The notes under the pieces: model-generated
The model's database searches: none
Told to the model about the DNA's origin: nothing
Seen by the model: only the letters and a program-made list of their open reading frames with translations
From: Christensenella tenuis
Lineage (GTDB): Bacteria; Bacillota; Clostridia; Christensenellales; Christensenellaceae
NCBI RefSeq assembly: GCF_014287795.1
Contig: NZ_JACOON010000005.1
Location: 124,001 to 188,000 of the forward strand
Direction: 5' to 3'
Length of the DNA stretch: 64,000 nt
Shown: in pieces, positions 26,909 through 36,388 of the stretch
Position numbering within the stretch: the stretch's first letter is position 1
Layout of the letters: every line of letters starts with the position of its first letter
Position numbers and translations under genes: made by a program

Positions 26909-27162
26909 TTGATTGCAGAATATGATAAAACACATGGCGATACCCTTAAAAGTGCCAAAAGGAATTCTTAGAATATAGTTTTACCGGAGTATCCTTGCGC
27001 CAGATCATGGCCGGTGCTAACCTTACAACAGGTGCCCTTTATCGGTATTTCAAAGATAAGGATGATTTGTTTTCGGTACTTGCTCTTCCAGTGTGTAAAG
27101 CCTTTTTAGAGCAGTACGTTTTAGTTGGCGACAGATTATCTGGGAAAGCTCGATCAATCTGA
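26909..27162 (+). pseudogene. TetR-family regulator, frameshifted and truncated
   Basis: A GGGGAGG site precedes TTG 26909. The frame reads IAEYDKTHGDTLKSAKR and then hits a stop; adding one G after AAAAGG restores EFLEYSFTGVSLRQIMAGAN, LTTGALYRYFKDKDDLFSVL, a textbook TetR helix-turn-helix. The protein then stops at 27162 after about 80 residues, without the ligand-binding domain. It faces bsh, so it may once have controlled it. Confidence 0.85.
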
Positions 27163-27312
27163 AATAGAAACAAAGAGGCCCTTGGGTAGGGGCCGCCAAA
27201 GGATAAAATGTGGTCACCGCGCTATTCGATGTCTCCTTAAGGAAACTGCCATAGCTGATTAGCTCTTATAAGGCTAGATCAAACCACTTGTTTAATGGGG
27301 AGTTTTGATTTA

Positions 27313-28446
27313 TTACGCTGGGACTTCCACAGCAATGGTGGTTCCTTCCTCTGTGCTCTTCTCGACCCATACGGAACCACCATGGAGATTGGCAATCTCC
27401 CATGCTAGCGACAGCCCCAGCCCTGCGCCGCCGTATTCCCTGCTACGGGACTTATCTACCCGGAAGAAGGGCTGGAAGATACTCTGCCGGTATTCTTTCG
27501 GGATGCCGCAACCGGTATCCGTGATGCGGATGAGAAGGCGCTTTTCCTCCTGGGATATGGAAATGCGCACTGCGCCTCCGGGACGGTCGTACTTGATGGC
27601 GTTTTCCGTCAGGTTGAAAAGCATTCGGTAGATCAGCGTGTCGTTGCCGGTCATGGCGCCGTCGCCCTTTCGCTCCAGCGTGATATCGTTTTTTTCCGCC
27701 AGCGGCGCAAGATCCGCGAAGATCTCCTCGATCATCGGTCCCAGCTGGATTTGGTCGGTACGCGCTACTGTTTGAAGGTCGCTCATTTCCAGTAGCGTTT
27801 TTGTCATCTGCGCCAGCCGCTCCGTCTGCTCCTGCAGCAGGGAGAGAAATTCCGCCGTCTCCGGCAGCACATCGGGATGCTCCGCGGAAAACAGATCCAG
27901 CTGCGCCTGCATCAGCGCCAGCGGCGTGCGTAGCTCGTGGGCGGCGTTGCCGGTGAACTGCCGTTGAGCGGCAAAGGCGTTGTTCAGCCGCTCCAGCATC
28001 TGGTTGAAGGAGTGACTCAGCTGCCGAAACTCCGGCAGAACATCCTCATTGATTCTCATATCCGCCAGATTATTCAGCTGCACCTTCTCCACCTGAGAAG
28101 CGAAGCTGCGCAGGGGTTTGAGGGCGCGCCCGCTGACAAAATAGGCCAGAATGCCGCTGAGCAGTGTCACCACAGCCGTGATGTACCAGTTGGTCGTACG
28201 AAAACGCCCCTGTGCTCCATTGACAACGATGGTCAGATCCTCGTCAGGCGTTATGAGCTGCGGATCAAAGCTCTCTACCCCTTCACCGTTCATAATAATA
28301 GTGCCGCCGCCCTGCAGGGTGTCTGCGATCGTGTCCATATAGTACACACCGGAGGAGCAGAGCAGCAGATTCATGGCGACGCAGGTGATGCCGATAAGCA
28401 GGACGGTCATCAGGGTGATGCGCCATTGCAAAGATATCTTCCTCAT
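27313..28446 (-). CDS. Sensor histidine kinase
   Basis: 377 residues. Two membrane spans (about 9-36 and 86-104) enclose a short extracellular loop of about 50 residues; a HAMP-like linker, the phosphorylation box AAHELRTPLALMQ, and ATPase motifs NLTENAIKYD, DTGCGIP and GGAGLGLSLA follow. Its ATG overlaps the response regulator stop (ATGA). Sequence and context (divergent redox-repair operon) suggest it senses oxidative or thiol stress at the cell surface; this is inference. Confidence 0.93.
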   Translation of the reverse strand: MRKISLQWRITLMTVLLIGITCVAMNLLLCSSGVYYMDTIADTLQGGGTIIMNGEGVESFDPQLITPDEDLTIVVNGAQGRFRTTNWYITAVVTLLSGILAYFVSGRALKPLRSFASQVEKVQLNNLADMRINEDVLPEFRQLSHSFNQMLERLNNAFAAQRQFTGNAAHELRTPLALMQAQLDLFSAEHPDVLPETAEFLSLLQEQTERLAQMTKTLLEMSDLQTVARTDQIQLGPMIEEIFADLAPLAEKNDITLERKGDGAMTGNDTLIYRMLFNLTENAIKYDRPGGAVRISISQEEKRLLIRITDTGCGIPKEYRQSIFQPFFRVDKSRSREYGGAGLGLSLAWEIANLHGGSVWVEKSTEEGTTIAVEVPA

Positions 28447-29120
28447 GTCTCCTCGCCTCCCATCAGATAGCCCTCGCCGATACGGTTGCGGATGGGGTCG
28501 TAACCCAGGGCGACCCGGAGCTTTTTGCGCAGGGCGGAGATATGTACCCGAATGGAGTTGCTGAAGCTGTCCACGCTGTTGTCCCAGACATGATCCATCA
28601 GCTCCTCCTGACTCACAGGCCGCCCCTGGTGCACCATCAGATATTCCAGAATGCCCGTTTCCTTGCGGGTCAGCGTCAATGTCTGCCCGTTGACGGAAGC
28701 GGTGCGGGAGCGCGTGTCAAAGGTCAAGGCTCCGCAGGTCAACAGCACATCCTGCTGGGTGAACTGCCGCAGAGTCAGGCTGCGAATGCGGGCCTCCAGC
28801 TCGGCTAAGTGAAAGGGCTTTGCCAGATAGTCGTTGGCGCCCGCATCCAGCCCCTCCACCTTGTCCTCCACCTCGCTGCGGGCGGAGAGGATCAGCACCC
28901 TCGTCTCCCGGTCTGTCTGCCGCAGGGTGCGCAGCACCGTCATGCCGTCCTTCCCCGGCAGGTTCAGATCCAGCAGGATGAGATCGTATTTTTCAACGGC
29001 GATCAGCTCCAGCGCCTTCTCCCCGTCGTAGCAGTAATCTACGCTGTAGGCCAGCCGCCGCAGGCTGCGGACGATGGTCTCGCACAGGGCGCGTTCATCT
29101 TCAATTACTAAAAGGTGCAT
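28443..29120 (-). CDS. OmpR/PhoB-family response regulator
   Basis: 225 residues. Receiver with acidic pocket (IEDE), phospho-acceptor Asp in LILLDLNLPG, Lys in LAKPFHLAEL, then a winged helix (LTRKETGILEYLMVHQGRPV, SNSIRVHISALRKKL). Strong AAGGAGG upstream of the ATG. It is divergently transcribed from the CXXC-peptide/MsrAB operon with about 140 nt between, and probably binds there. Confidence 0.95.
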   Translation of the reverse strand: MHLLVIEDERALCETIVRSLRRLAYSVDYCYDGEKALELIAVEKYDLILLDLNLPGKDGMTVLRTLRQTDRETRVLILSARSEVEDKVEGLDAGANDYLAKPFHLAELEARIRSLTLRQFTQQDVLLTCGALTFDTRSRTASVNGQTLTLTRKETGILEYLMVHQGRPVSQEELMDHVWDNSVDSFSNSIRVHISALRKKLRVALGYDPIRNRIGEGYLMGGEET

Positions 29121-29190
29121 GAGAGCCCTCCTTTTTATTCTTCATTTTCATGTTGTTCTTAAATTATAGCAAAAACAGATAAGGTTTGCG

Positions 29191-29237
29191 TTAAATTTTC
29201 GTTCTTAACAGGGATTTTAACTTTCTCGCGTTATGAT
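29191..29237 (+). promoter_or_regulatory. Probable activator-dependent promoter of the redox-repair operon
   Basis: Three TTAA cores (29191, 29205, 29217) spaced 12-14 bp lie directly upstream of a TATGAT -10 (29232-29237) that lacks a -35 match. Such phased repeats are typical of OmpR-family sites, and the response regulator gene is next door. Function is inferred. Confidence 0.45.
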
Positions 29238-29261
29238 GGTGGCAGAAAAAACGAAAGGGTG

Positions 29262-29414
29262 ATGGAATTGAGTCATGTAAAAAAGACTGCGGCGCAGGCC
29301 TTGCTGCTGGTTGCGGGAATCGCCATGCTGTGCTTCGGCGTATGGCGCGGCGAGGCGGCGGCGGTGCTGAGCAAAGCAATCAAATTATGTCTGGAGTGTG
29401 TGGGCATTGGGTAA
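29262..29414 (+). CDS. CD1871A-family CXXC-containing small membrane protein
   Basis: A 50-residue protein: basic start, one hydrophobic helix (ALLLVAGIAMLCFGVW), then RGEAAAVLSKAIKLCLECVGIG with the conserved C-x2-C at the extreme C terminus. This matches the small CD1871A family known to precede membrane ferredoxin and thioredoxin/Msr genes. Its job is unknown; position suggests an electron relay or assembly factor. Its stop overlaps the start of the ferredoxin gene by 8 nt. Confidence 0.85.
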   Translation: MELSHVKKTAAQALLLVAGIAMLCFGVWRGEAAAVLSKAIKLCLECVGIG

Positions 29415-30342
29415 GAAGTTTTCGGGCGTGTCACAGACTATGTCCCGCTTCCGGGGCTGGATACAGGCGGGGGCAACTTTATTGACCAACCTGCACCTGC
29501 CGAATTTCCTCAGGGGTGGACTGTATCAGGGCGCAGGGAAAACCGTCTGTGTGCCGGGGTTGAACTGCTACTCCTGCCCGGCGGCCTCCGGCGCTTGCCC
29601 CATCGGGGCGTTTCAGGCGGTGGTAGGGTCTTCCAAGTTCAGCTTCTCCTATTATATCACAGGCTTCCTCATTTTGCTGGGAGTCCTGCTGGGACGCTTT
29701 ATCTGCGGTTTTCTGTGTCCCTTCGGCTGGTTTCAGGAGCTGCTGCACAAGATTCCCACGAAGAAGCTGTCCACGAAAAGGCTGAAGCCGCTGCGATACC
29801 TCAAGTACGCCGTTTTGCTGGTGATGGTTTTGCTGCTGCCGGCATTCCTTGTGAACGATGTGGGCATGGGCGACCCTTTCTTCTGCAAATACCTCTGCCC
29901 GCAGGGCGTGCTGGAGGGGGCCATTCCGCTGTCCCTTGCCAATTCCGGCATTCGGGCGGCGCTGGGCAGCCTGTTTACATGGAAGTTCAGCATCCTGCTG
30001 GCGGTGATTGCGCTGAGTATCGTATTCTACCGTCCCTTCTGCAAGTGGCTCTGCCCGCTGGGCGCGTTCTACGCGCTGTTCAACAGGGTGTCCCTGTTCC
30101 AGATGAAGGTGGACAAAAACAAGTGCGTCTCCTGCGGAAAATGCGCCAGAGCCTGCAAAATGGATGTGGATGTGACAAAGACGCCCAACCATACAGAGTG
30201 CATTCGCTGCGGGATGTGCGTCCGAGCCTGTCCGACCAACGCCGTGTGCTTCCGCTACGGCTTCGGAGACGGTAAAGATAAAACAAAGGCGGCAGAACAG
30301 CCGCAGAAAAACAACAATAACAAGGAGGAACAAAACGGATGA
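29407..30342 (+). CDS. Membrane 4Fe-4S ferredoxin protein (NapH/CcdA-partner type)
   Basis: 311 residues. An N-terminal Cys cluster (CVPGLNCYSCPAASGACPIG), about five membrane spans carrying FLCPFGWFQE and WLCPLGAFY motifs, and two C-terminal ferredoxin motifs CVSCGKCARAC and CIRCGMCVRACP. It resembles NapH/RdxA proteins that carry electrons across the membrane. The TTG at 29407 is 10 nt after GGAG; the GTG at 29398 is too close to that site. It probably supplies reducing power to the thioredoxin lipoprotein and MsrAB encoded next. Confidence 0.88.
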   Translation: MGKKFSGVSQTMSRFRGWIQAGATLLTNLHLPNFLRGGLYQGAGKTVCVPGLNCYSCPAASGACPIGAFQAVVGSSKFSFSYYITGFLILLGVLLGRFICGFLCPFGWFQELLHKIPTKKLSTKRLKPLRYLKYAVLLVMVLLLPAFLVNDVGMGDPFFCKYLCPQGVLEGAIPLSLANSGIRAALGSLFTWKFSILLAVIALSIVFYRPFCKWLCPLGAFYALFNRVSLFQMKVDKNKCVSCGKCARACKMDVDVTKTPNHTECIRCGMCVRACPTNAVCFRYGFGDGKDKTKAAEQPQKNNNNKEEQNG

Positions 30343-31289
30343 ATAGAATGAATACTGCCGGCCGATTGCTGGCGCTGTTGCTTCTCGCACTGATGGTGCT
30401 GTCTCTGGCAGCCTGCGGCGCAAAGGGCGGCGACAAAATGGATGGGATGAGCAATGAGCCGAAGAACGCCGAGGAAGCGGCTGCCATGCACAAAGATCTG
30501 CTGGCACAGGAAAATGCCATTCTCTCGGAGAACACAGCGCTTTGGGAAAAGGTATTCATGGCGGCCGACAAGGGCATGACCATGCAGGAAGACGGCAAAA
30601 ACTACGGTGATTTCCTGCTCAGTACAATCGAATCCGCCAAGGATCAGTTTACGGCGGATGAGCTGAAACTGCTTCAGGAAGAAGCGGAGAAAATCCGCGA
30701 CATCGAAAACAAGCTGACCATGATTGAGAAAAAATACCCCGAGGCGGCACAGCAATCCATGGATGGAACCATGAGTATGCCTGCGGGCAGCGACATGACC
30801 ACGCCGCCCGATGACGGCAGTATGCAGAAGTTCCCTGCATTTGAGGGTAAAGACTTGGATGGGAACGCGGTGAAGAGCGATGAGCTATTCTCCGGCAACG
30901 CCGTCACCGTAGTGAATTTTTGGTTTACCACCTGCAATCCCTGCGTGGGCGAGCTTGCCGAGTTGGATGCGCTGAACAAGGAGCTTACTGAGAAGGGCGG
31001 CGCGCTCATCGGTGTCAACACCTTCACACTGGACGGCGACAAAGCGGCAATTTCTGAGGCGAAAGATGTACTCGCCAAGAAAGGCGCGACTTATCAGAAT
31101 GTGTATTTCGCTTCCGACGGCGAGGCGGGAAAGTTTGCCACGAACATCTTTGCTTATCCCACCACCTATGTGGTTGACCGCAACGGCAACATCGTGGGAG
31201 AGCCCATCACAGGTGCCGTCACGGAAAAAAAGCAGGCGGAGACGCTGCAAAAGCTCATCGACCAGGCTCTTGCCGCCGATATGGGCTGA
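30339..31289 (+). CDS. TlpA/ResA-like thioredoxin lipoprotein
   Basis: 316 residues with lipobox LAAC (Cys26), a Met-rich and helical N-terminal extension (about 30-150) and a redoxin domain with active site TTCNPCVGE (about 200) and a cis-Pro loop in FAYPTTYVVD. It acts outside the membrane and should pass electrons to the following MsrAB. GGAGG precedes the ATG; the first four bases overlap the ferredoxin stop. Confidence 0.92.
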   Translation: MNRMNTAGRLLALLLLALMVLSLAACGAKGGDKMDGMSNEPKNAEEAAAMHKDLLAQENAILSENTALWEKVFMAADKGMTMQEDGKNYGDFLLSTIESAKDQFTADELKLLQEEAEKIRDIENKLTMIEKKYPEAAQQSMDGTMSMPAGSDMTTPPDDGSMQKFPAFEGKDLDGNAVKSDELFSGNAVTVVNFWFTTCNPCVGELAELDALNKELTEKGGALIGVNTFTLDGDKAAISEAKDVLAKKGATYQNVYFASDGEAGKFATNIFAYPTTYVVDRNGNIVGEPITGAVTEKKQAETLQKLIDQALAADMG

Positions 31290-31326
31290 CAAACGAATTT
31301 ATCTCCTCAGAAAGGAGTAAACCGCC

Positions 31327-32439
31327 ATGTATCGGAGAGTATTACCGCTTCTGCTTGCTGCGGCACTGCTACTGAGCGGCTGCGCCGCAGCACATAAGAA
31401 TATGCCGCAGAAAACGGAATCGAAGGAAATGGCCGGGCATCCCTCTGATATGTCCGGCGAGGAGAGCATGTTTATGGATACCACGGAAAATGTCATCTAT
31501 CTGGCAGGCGGCTGCTTTTGGGGACTGGAACAGCTGATGCAGTCCATCCCCGGCGTTCTGGATACCGAGAGCGGCTACGCCAACGGTACCTGCGAGGCGG
31601 ACGCCGACTATCAGACCGTCTGCAAGGGGAACACCGGCTTCCGGGAGACCGTGCGGGTGGAATACGACCCCGAGCAGATAAGTCTCGACGCCCTGCTGCT
31701 GGCCTACTTCTACGTCACCGACCCTACGGTAGAAAACCGGCAGGGCAACGACATCGGGAGCCAGTACCAGACCGGCGTCTACTACACTAACGAAAGCGCG
31801 AAGGAGACGGTGGAACGCATCGCCGAGATTGAGCGGGGACGCAGCGAGAAGTTCTTCGTGGAGATCGGCCCGCTGAAAAACTACTATCCCGCCGAGGAGT
31901 ACCACCAGGACTATCTGGAGAAGAATCCGAACGGCTACTGCCATATCCCAAAAGCGGAGATGGAGCTGTTCTCCAAGCTGCGCATCGATCCGGGCGACTA
32001 CCAAAAGCCCGCGGCGGAGTCCGTCCGGGACAAGCTGACGGCGGAGCAGTACCGGGTCACCCAGGAGAGCGGCACGGAGCGTCCCTTCAGCAATGAGTTC
32101 TGGAACCAGTTCGAGAAAGGCATCTATGTGGACATCGTTACCGGCGAACCGCTCTTTTCCTCCACGGACAAGTTCGAGAGCGGCTGCGGCTGGCCCGCCT
32201 TTACCAAGCCCATTGAGGAGCCTGCCGTGGTGGAGCTGGAGGACCTGAGCCATGGTATGCGCCGCACGGAGGTCAGAAGCCGCGCTGGAGACTCTCATCT
32301 CGGTCATGTATTTACCGGTGATCCGGAATCGCCCAACGGCGTGCGCTACTGCATCAACAGTGCGTCCCTCCGCTTTGTGCCTTATGCAAAGATGGAGTCC
32401 GATGGGTACGGCTATCTCCTGTACCTGTTTGAGGAATGA
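31327..32439 (+). CDS. msrAB: Peptide methionine sulfoxide reductase MsrA-MsrB fusion lipoprotein
   Basis: 370 residues. Lipobox LLSGC (Cys19), MsrA domain with catalytic GGCFWGLE (about 62), then MsrB with SGCGWPAF, HLGHVF and the catalytic RYCINSASL. The two CxxC zinc pairs of many MsrBs are not seen. Being surface-anchored, it repairs both Met sulfoxide epimers in exported proteins, using electrons from the thioredoxin lipoprotein upstream. AAAGGAG lies before the ATG. Confidence 0.95.
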   Translation: MYRRVLPLLLAAALLLSGCAAAHKNMPQKTESKEMAGHPSDMSGEESMFMDTTENVIYLAGGCFWGLEQLMQSIPGVLDTESGYANGTCEADADYQTVCKGNTGFRETVRVEYDPEQISLDALLLAYFYVTDPTVENRQGNDIGSQYQTGVYYTNESAKETVERIAEIERGRSEKFFVEIGPLKNYYPAEEYHQDYLEKNPNGYCHIPKAEMELFSKLRIDPGDYQKPAAESVRDKLTAEQYRVTQESGTERPFSNEFWNQFEKGIYVDIVTGEPLFSSTDKFESGCGWPAFTKPIEEPAVVELEDLSHGMRRTEVRSRAGDSHLGHVFTGDPESPNGVRYCINSASLRFVPYAKMESDGYGYLLYLFEE

Positions 32440-32473
32440 TATCCAGGTGCATACACATCAACAGTAAAAGCAG

Positions 32474-32508
32474 GACGGCTGTCCTTCAAAAGGACAGCCG
32501 TCTTTTTC
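32474..32508 (+). terminator. Terminator of the redox-repair operon
   Basis: An 11-bp perfect stem (32474-32484 with 32492-32502) followed by TTTTT, 35 nt after msrAB. Confidence 0.9.
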
Positions 32509-34914
32509 CTGGGAAGATAGCGAATGTGGCACGGGGGAACAAACCCGTGCCACAAAAGTGTGCTGATTGCTTTTTTGCAGTTTCCCGTGATACGCCCTTG
32601 CGCCGTCTGAGCTGCCATGTGGTCCGCGCGAGACATTCGGCAAGAGACGCACATAGCGTAATACTCCACAAACCTAGTTGGCTGCTGTCACCGGTCTGCG
32701 GGATTGCAGTCACGCGCCAGCCTGCATATACGGTCATATCGTTCGTCAGATAAACGCCGGAAACCTTGTTTGTCAGATCGCGGTCGCTGTACCAGCCGAT
32801 AAAGGTATAGCCGCGCCGGATCGGAACGTACTTTGTCAGGTCAATGTAGGTGTTGTACGTTCCCCGCACGTCGGCAATATGGCTGCCGCCTCCTATTTCA
32901 AAGCGCAGCGCATAATCGGTGACGGGCGGGTTGTCGCTGCCGCCGCTCTTTTCGGTGTACCAGCCGTCGAAGCTGTGCTTGCTGCGGGAAGCATCGGGCA
33001 GAGAGACCAGCTTCTGATTCGTGGTGGTCATACTGCCGACAGAGGGCATACCACCGTTGCCGTCAAAGGTGGCGGTGTGCTCGGCCTTGACTATCGCAAG
33101 GGACAGCTCCTTTGTGTCCGAACCCAAAACGTTGACCACCTTGACCGTAAAGACCGCAGTGCCCGCCGCAGTGGGCGTGCCACTGATTTCGCCTGTATCC
33201 GCGTTAAGCGTCAAGCCGTCGGCAGGGTTCCGGTGGTGACGGTAGGCGCGGAATCCGGGACGATGAGCTTTACCCTGATCGTGGCCGTTACCACAGGGCC
33301 TGGCTGCTGGTAGGTGCTTTCGTCATATTCATCAAACACCAACGTACCGGTGATGGTCTGCCAATCCGGGGACTCCGCGTCATAGGACGCCGCATCCCAT
33401 GCTACGTCAATCCAGCGCCAAGCGCCGTCAACGGCATTGACGACCACATCTTTCGGCAGCCCAAGCTCCGTAAAGGGCGTGCCGAGCGGCTTATCGGTAA
33501 TGGGTTCCGGCTCATCGGCATCCTTGAGGGTGTTTTTGATGACGTTTATTTTGATGCTGGTCTCCGTCGGCTTGTGGAGGCGCGGATCTGTCGGCGTGAA
33601 CACCACCGTCATGTCGTATTCGCCCGGAGACGAGGAGTAGAGCGGCGTACCCTTCTTAAATGAGAATGTGCCGGGGACGACGGTATCCGTCCCCTTGACC
33701 TTTACCACGCCGCCAAAGAGACTGCCGACTTCCGCGTTGTAGGTTCCCACCTGAAACCTTCGCTGGGAGAAGATGGTGTTGTCGGACAGCGTAAAATCAC
33801 CGTTTTTCCAGCGGAATACGGGTGCCTGCGTGATCTCCGTTTCGGCTGGGTCGGGCTGCAGCTGAACCTTGATCACAGCCCTGAGGTTGGCATCCTCTGG
33901 TATGGTGAAATACTTCTCCAATTCGGCGCGGTCGACTTCACCGTAGATCGTCTGCATATCATACGAATTGGGGTCATAAGTTGAAGCGTCCCACGAGGTG
34001 ACAGCATTCATAGAATACGACTCGAGCTCTCCGGGGGGAGTTTCGTCGCTAACCACGAAGAAACTGAACGACTCCGACAGGTTCAGCTCCTCAAAGGCCA
34101 TGCCGATCTTTGTGTTGTTAAGCACCCTGTTGTAACTGGGTTTGACAAATCTGCGGGGAATGACATTCACACCGACGGTACATTCCGCCGTGGTGTACCG
34201 CTTCTGGTCGTTGGGAGTGAAGATGCCCTTCAGCTGCAGCGGCTCGGCCTGCAGGAGCTGGCTCGCCGTCAATGAGTGTCCGTATATTTTCTGATTTTTG
34301 TCCAGCTTGAACGTGCCGGGAACCGTTTCGCCGTTCACCGTGGCCTTTCCGCCGGAGAGGTAGTTGTCAGAAAAGACAAGGAAGCACAAATCGCCTCCGT
34401 AGAGCTGCTTGGAGTAGGTGGGCGGCTCAAGCGTGGGCGTAAAGACACGGTTATCAATGAGCTTTATCCTGGCAGTAGCCTTGACTGTGCTTGTCGGCTC
34501 CAGAAGATCCGCGTATGAACTCTTTTCAACATGCAGATCGCCGGTAATGATCTGCTCCTCATAAGAGTCCGGGCCGTAGGAGGAACTGTCCCATGTCACG
34601 GGAACGGAACTAAAGTTCGCGCCGGTGCTGACCTCTATGTTGATGCCGGAAGGAAGCCCTAAATTCTCAAACGCCGTCCCCGGCAGCTTGTCGTTGATGT
34701 AGATGTCGTAGGGGACGCTTGTGATTGTGTATTTTATTCCGGTCACGGTAACAGTGCATTCCGCAGTGGCGTATGCCTCCGTATCATCAGGGGTAAAGAG
34801 GATTTCCATGCGGTTTTCGTCCGGGTATACTCTGCCGTCTTCATATTTCTTGAAGCTGAACGAGCCGGGAACGACGGCGCCGGTATCCGCGACCCGTTCC
34901 GCATGACTCCGCAT
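32486..34914 (-). pseudogene. Sortase-anchored repeat surface protein, 3' part, frameshifted
   Basis: Reads as several Rib/Ig-like and YDG-type modules (PGTFSFKK, VVFTPTD, TAECTVGVNVIPR repeats about 34914-33230), then a putative-Ig motif DTGEISGTPTAAGT, InlB-type FDGWYTEKSG/FIGWYSDRDL repeats and an anchor IPQTGDSS with a basic end. At about 33220 one G is missing (CCTGCCGACGG where CCTGCCGGACGG is needed), splitting the frame. The hydrophobic anchor helix contains Glu and Arg and the frame runs on into the msrAB terminator, so the end is decayed too. The 5' half, including the signal peptide, is gone and joined to a sigma fragment. Confidence 0.8.
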
Positions 34915-35092
34915 TTGTGATCCCCTCCCGTTCCAGCAGTTTGCGCAAGCTCTCTTTTCCGCGATATACCATGTTGGTAATCTGCTTCACCGTCTTTCCC
35001 GTGACCTCCGCCGCCTGCGCATATCTCATATCCTCAAAATAGGTGAGATAGAGCGCCTCCCGATAGTCCGGATTCATTTCACTCATATACCC
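34910..35092 (-). pseudogene. Sigma-70 family (ECF) C-terminal fragment
   Basis: GYMSEMNPDYREALYLTYFE, then YAQAAEVTGKTVKQITNMVY and RGKESLRKLLEREGI are sigma region 4 with its helix-turn-helix. The start is cut off by an IS3 fragment and the stop is lost: the frame continues directly into the surface-protein pseudogene at about 34914. Confidence 0.8.
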
Positions 35093-35103
35093 CCACAGAA
35101 CAA

Positions 35104-35250
35104 GGCACGGTGTACCTGTCGGTCATACGAGGCCTTTACGACCTAAGTATCGTAGCGCATCGCACAGGCACAGAGCAATCGATCAACTTGGTATTGAAGA
35201 CGCTCAAAGATGTCAAACGCAAAGAAAAGATCACTGTGGAGCTGCAACTC
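35104..35250 (+). pseudogene. IS3-family transposase fragment (plus-strand copy)
   Basis: VYLSVIRGLYDLSIVAHRTG, then EQSINLVLKTLKDVKRKEKI and TVELQL match the DDE core of IS3-type OrfB. It meets an inverted second copy at 35239-35250. Confidence 0.75.
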
Positions 35251-36123
35251 TGCGGTGACTGTTTCTTTTTCCATCGCCAACCGTATCATATCAAGTACCA
35301 GCTTAATGCTCTGATGGATACTTGTTTTGTAGGCGGCAATGCTTAAATCAAACAAATCCCGAATGATGGAAAGGTAGGGGGCCCTGACTGGTTGGGATGC
35401 AACTGATGTCTGTTACCCATTTCTGGTTAGGCTTGTCGGCGTGGAAGTTCCGATTCAATAGATTGGGGTAGGTACGGATCTGCTCACCGCAATGAAAGAA
35501 TCTCTTTCGGCGAATCTTAGATAGCAGCCCGTATTTGTGCATAACACGCCACACCGTCTTGTAATTGTAGTATTCACCGTACTGGCGTTTGATCCAAATC
35601 TGTACCCGATGACAGCCGTAGGTATTCATATATCTTCCACTGCCGCGGCATTCTTGAATTCGCCCCAGTAATGCGGATTCCCGGTTTGGCTGTATCCTCC
35701 GCTTTAGAAAGCTGTAGTATCCGCTGCGGGATACCCCAAAGAATACACACATGCGAATGATTGGATACTTCGATGCGTATTTTTGTATCACCTGATATTT
35801 GGCAGACGTTCTCACTTCCTTTCGGTTGTTTTCAGAAAATCCCGCAGCAATTCATTTTCCATCCGAAGCTGCCTGACCTCTTTTTACAATGCACTGAGAA
35901 TGCAAGGCATTTGCTTAGCCGGTCGACCACGCCGATTTGGGATACTGGCGTTCTGTTTTTGGGCTTTGCGTCTTGGTCTTCTTAGGCATTCTTTCACCTG
36001 TTCTTTTGTAAAGCCTAACTTTTCTCCAATTTCCCGACAGCTGCAGCCTTCTTGGTGCTGGCGTTCCATTTCTTCATAATATCCTTTGATTTGTGTGTAT
36101 TTTCTTGACATACACATTTTCAC
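35239..36123 (-). pseudogene. IS3-family element relic (orfA and orfB)
   Basis: OrfA (36123-35884) has a helix-turn-helix (CREIGEKLGFTKEQVKECLRR). OrfB follows with RMENELLRDFLKTTERK, an HTH_21 part (VSRSGYYSFLKR) and the DDE start KWVTDISCIPTSQGP, then loses frame near 35375 (about two bases missing) and resumes YLSIIRDLFDLSIAAYKTS to ELQLHSD. It ends at the inverted junction with another copy; the rest of the catalytic domain is missing. A CACCCCCG/CGGGGGTG hairpin (36121-36155) sits at the upstream end. Confidence 0.85.
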
Positions 36124-36224
36124 CCCCGTTGTAGTTCTATCCTACAGCGGGGGTGGCTTTTCGGAAACTGTCCTTTTTATCCGGTACGGTCTATATACGG
36201 GTGGGAAACAAAGCTTACAGGGCA

Positions 36225-36388
36225 AAAAACTCCTTTCTCGTTTTCATGTAGCCTGAACATCTACATTCTACTCGAAAGGAGTTTTTCAAATGGATAAAAG
36301 TTTAGCCCATAGCAAGTGGATATGTAAGTATCATATCATATTTACATTTACACCAAAGTATCGAAAAAAATCATCTATAACAAGGTAA
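36225..36388 (+). pseudogene. IS200-type transposase, left end and first codons
   Basis: A 13-bp hairpin AAAAACTCCTTTC/GAAAGGAGTTTTT (36225-36237, 36274-36286), typical of the translation-blocking left-end hairpin of IS200, precedes ATG 36290. The frame MDKSLAHSKWICKYHIIFTF and PKYRKK is the TnpA start; it is broken after about 27 codons and the rest is absent. Confidence 0.8.

Noticed and set aside
35110..35346. An independent plus-strand protein overlapping a minus-strand one
   Set aside because: Both are halves of inverted IS3 transposase copies; neither is a gene of its own.
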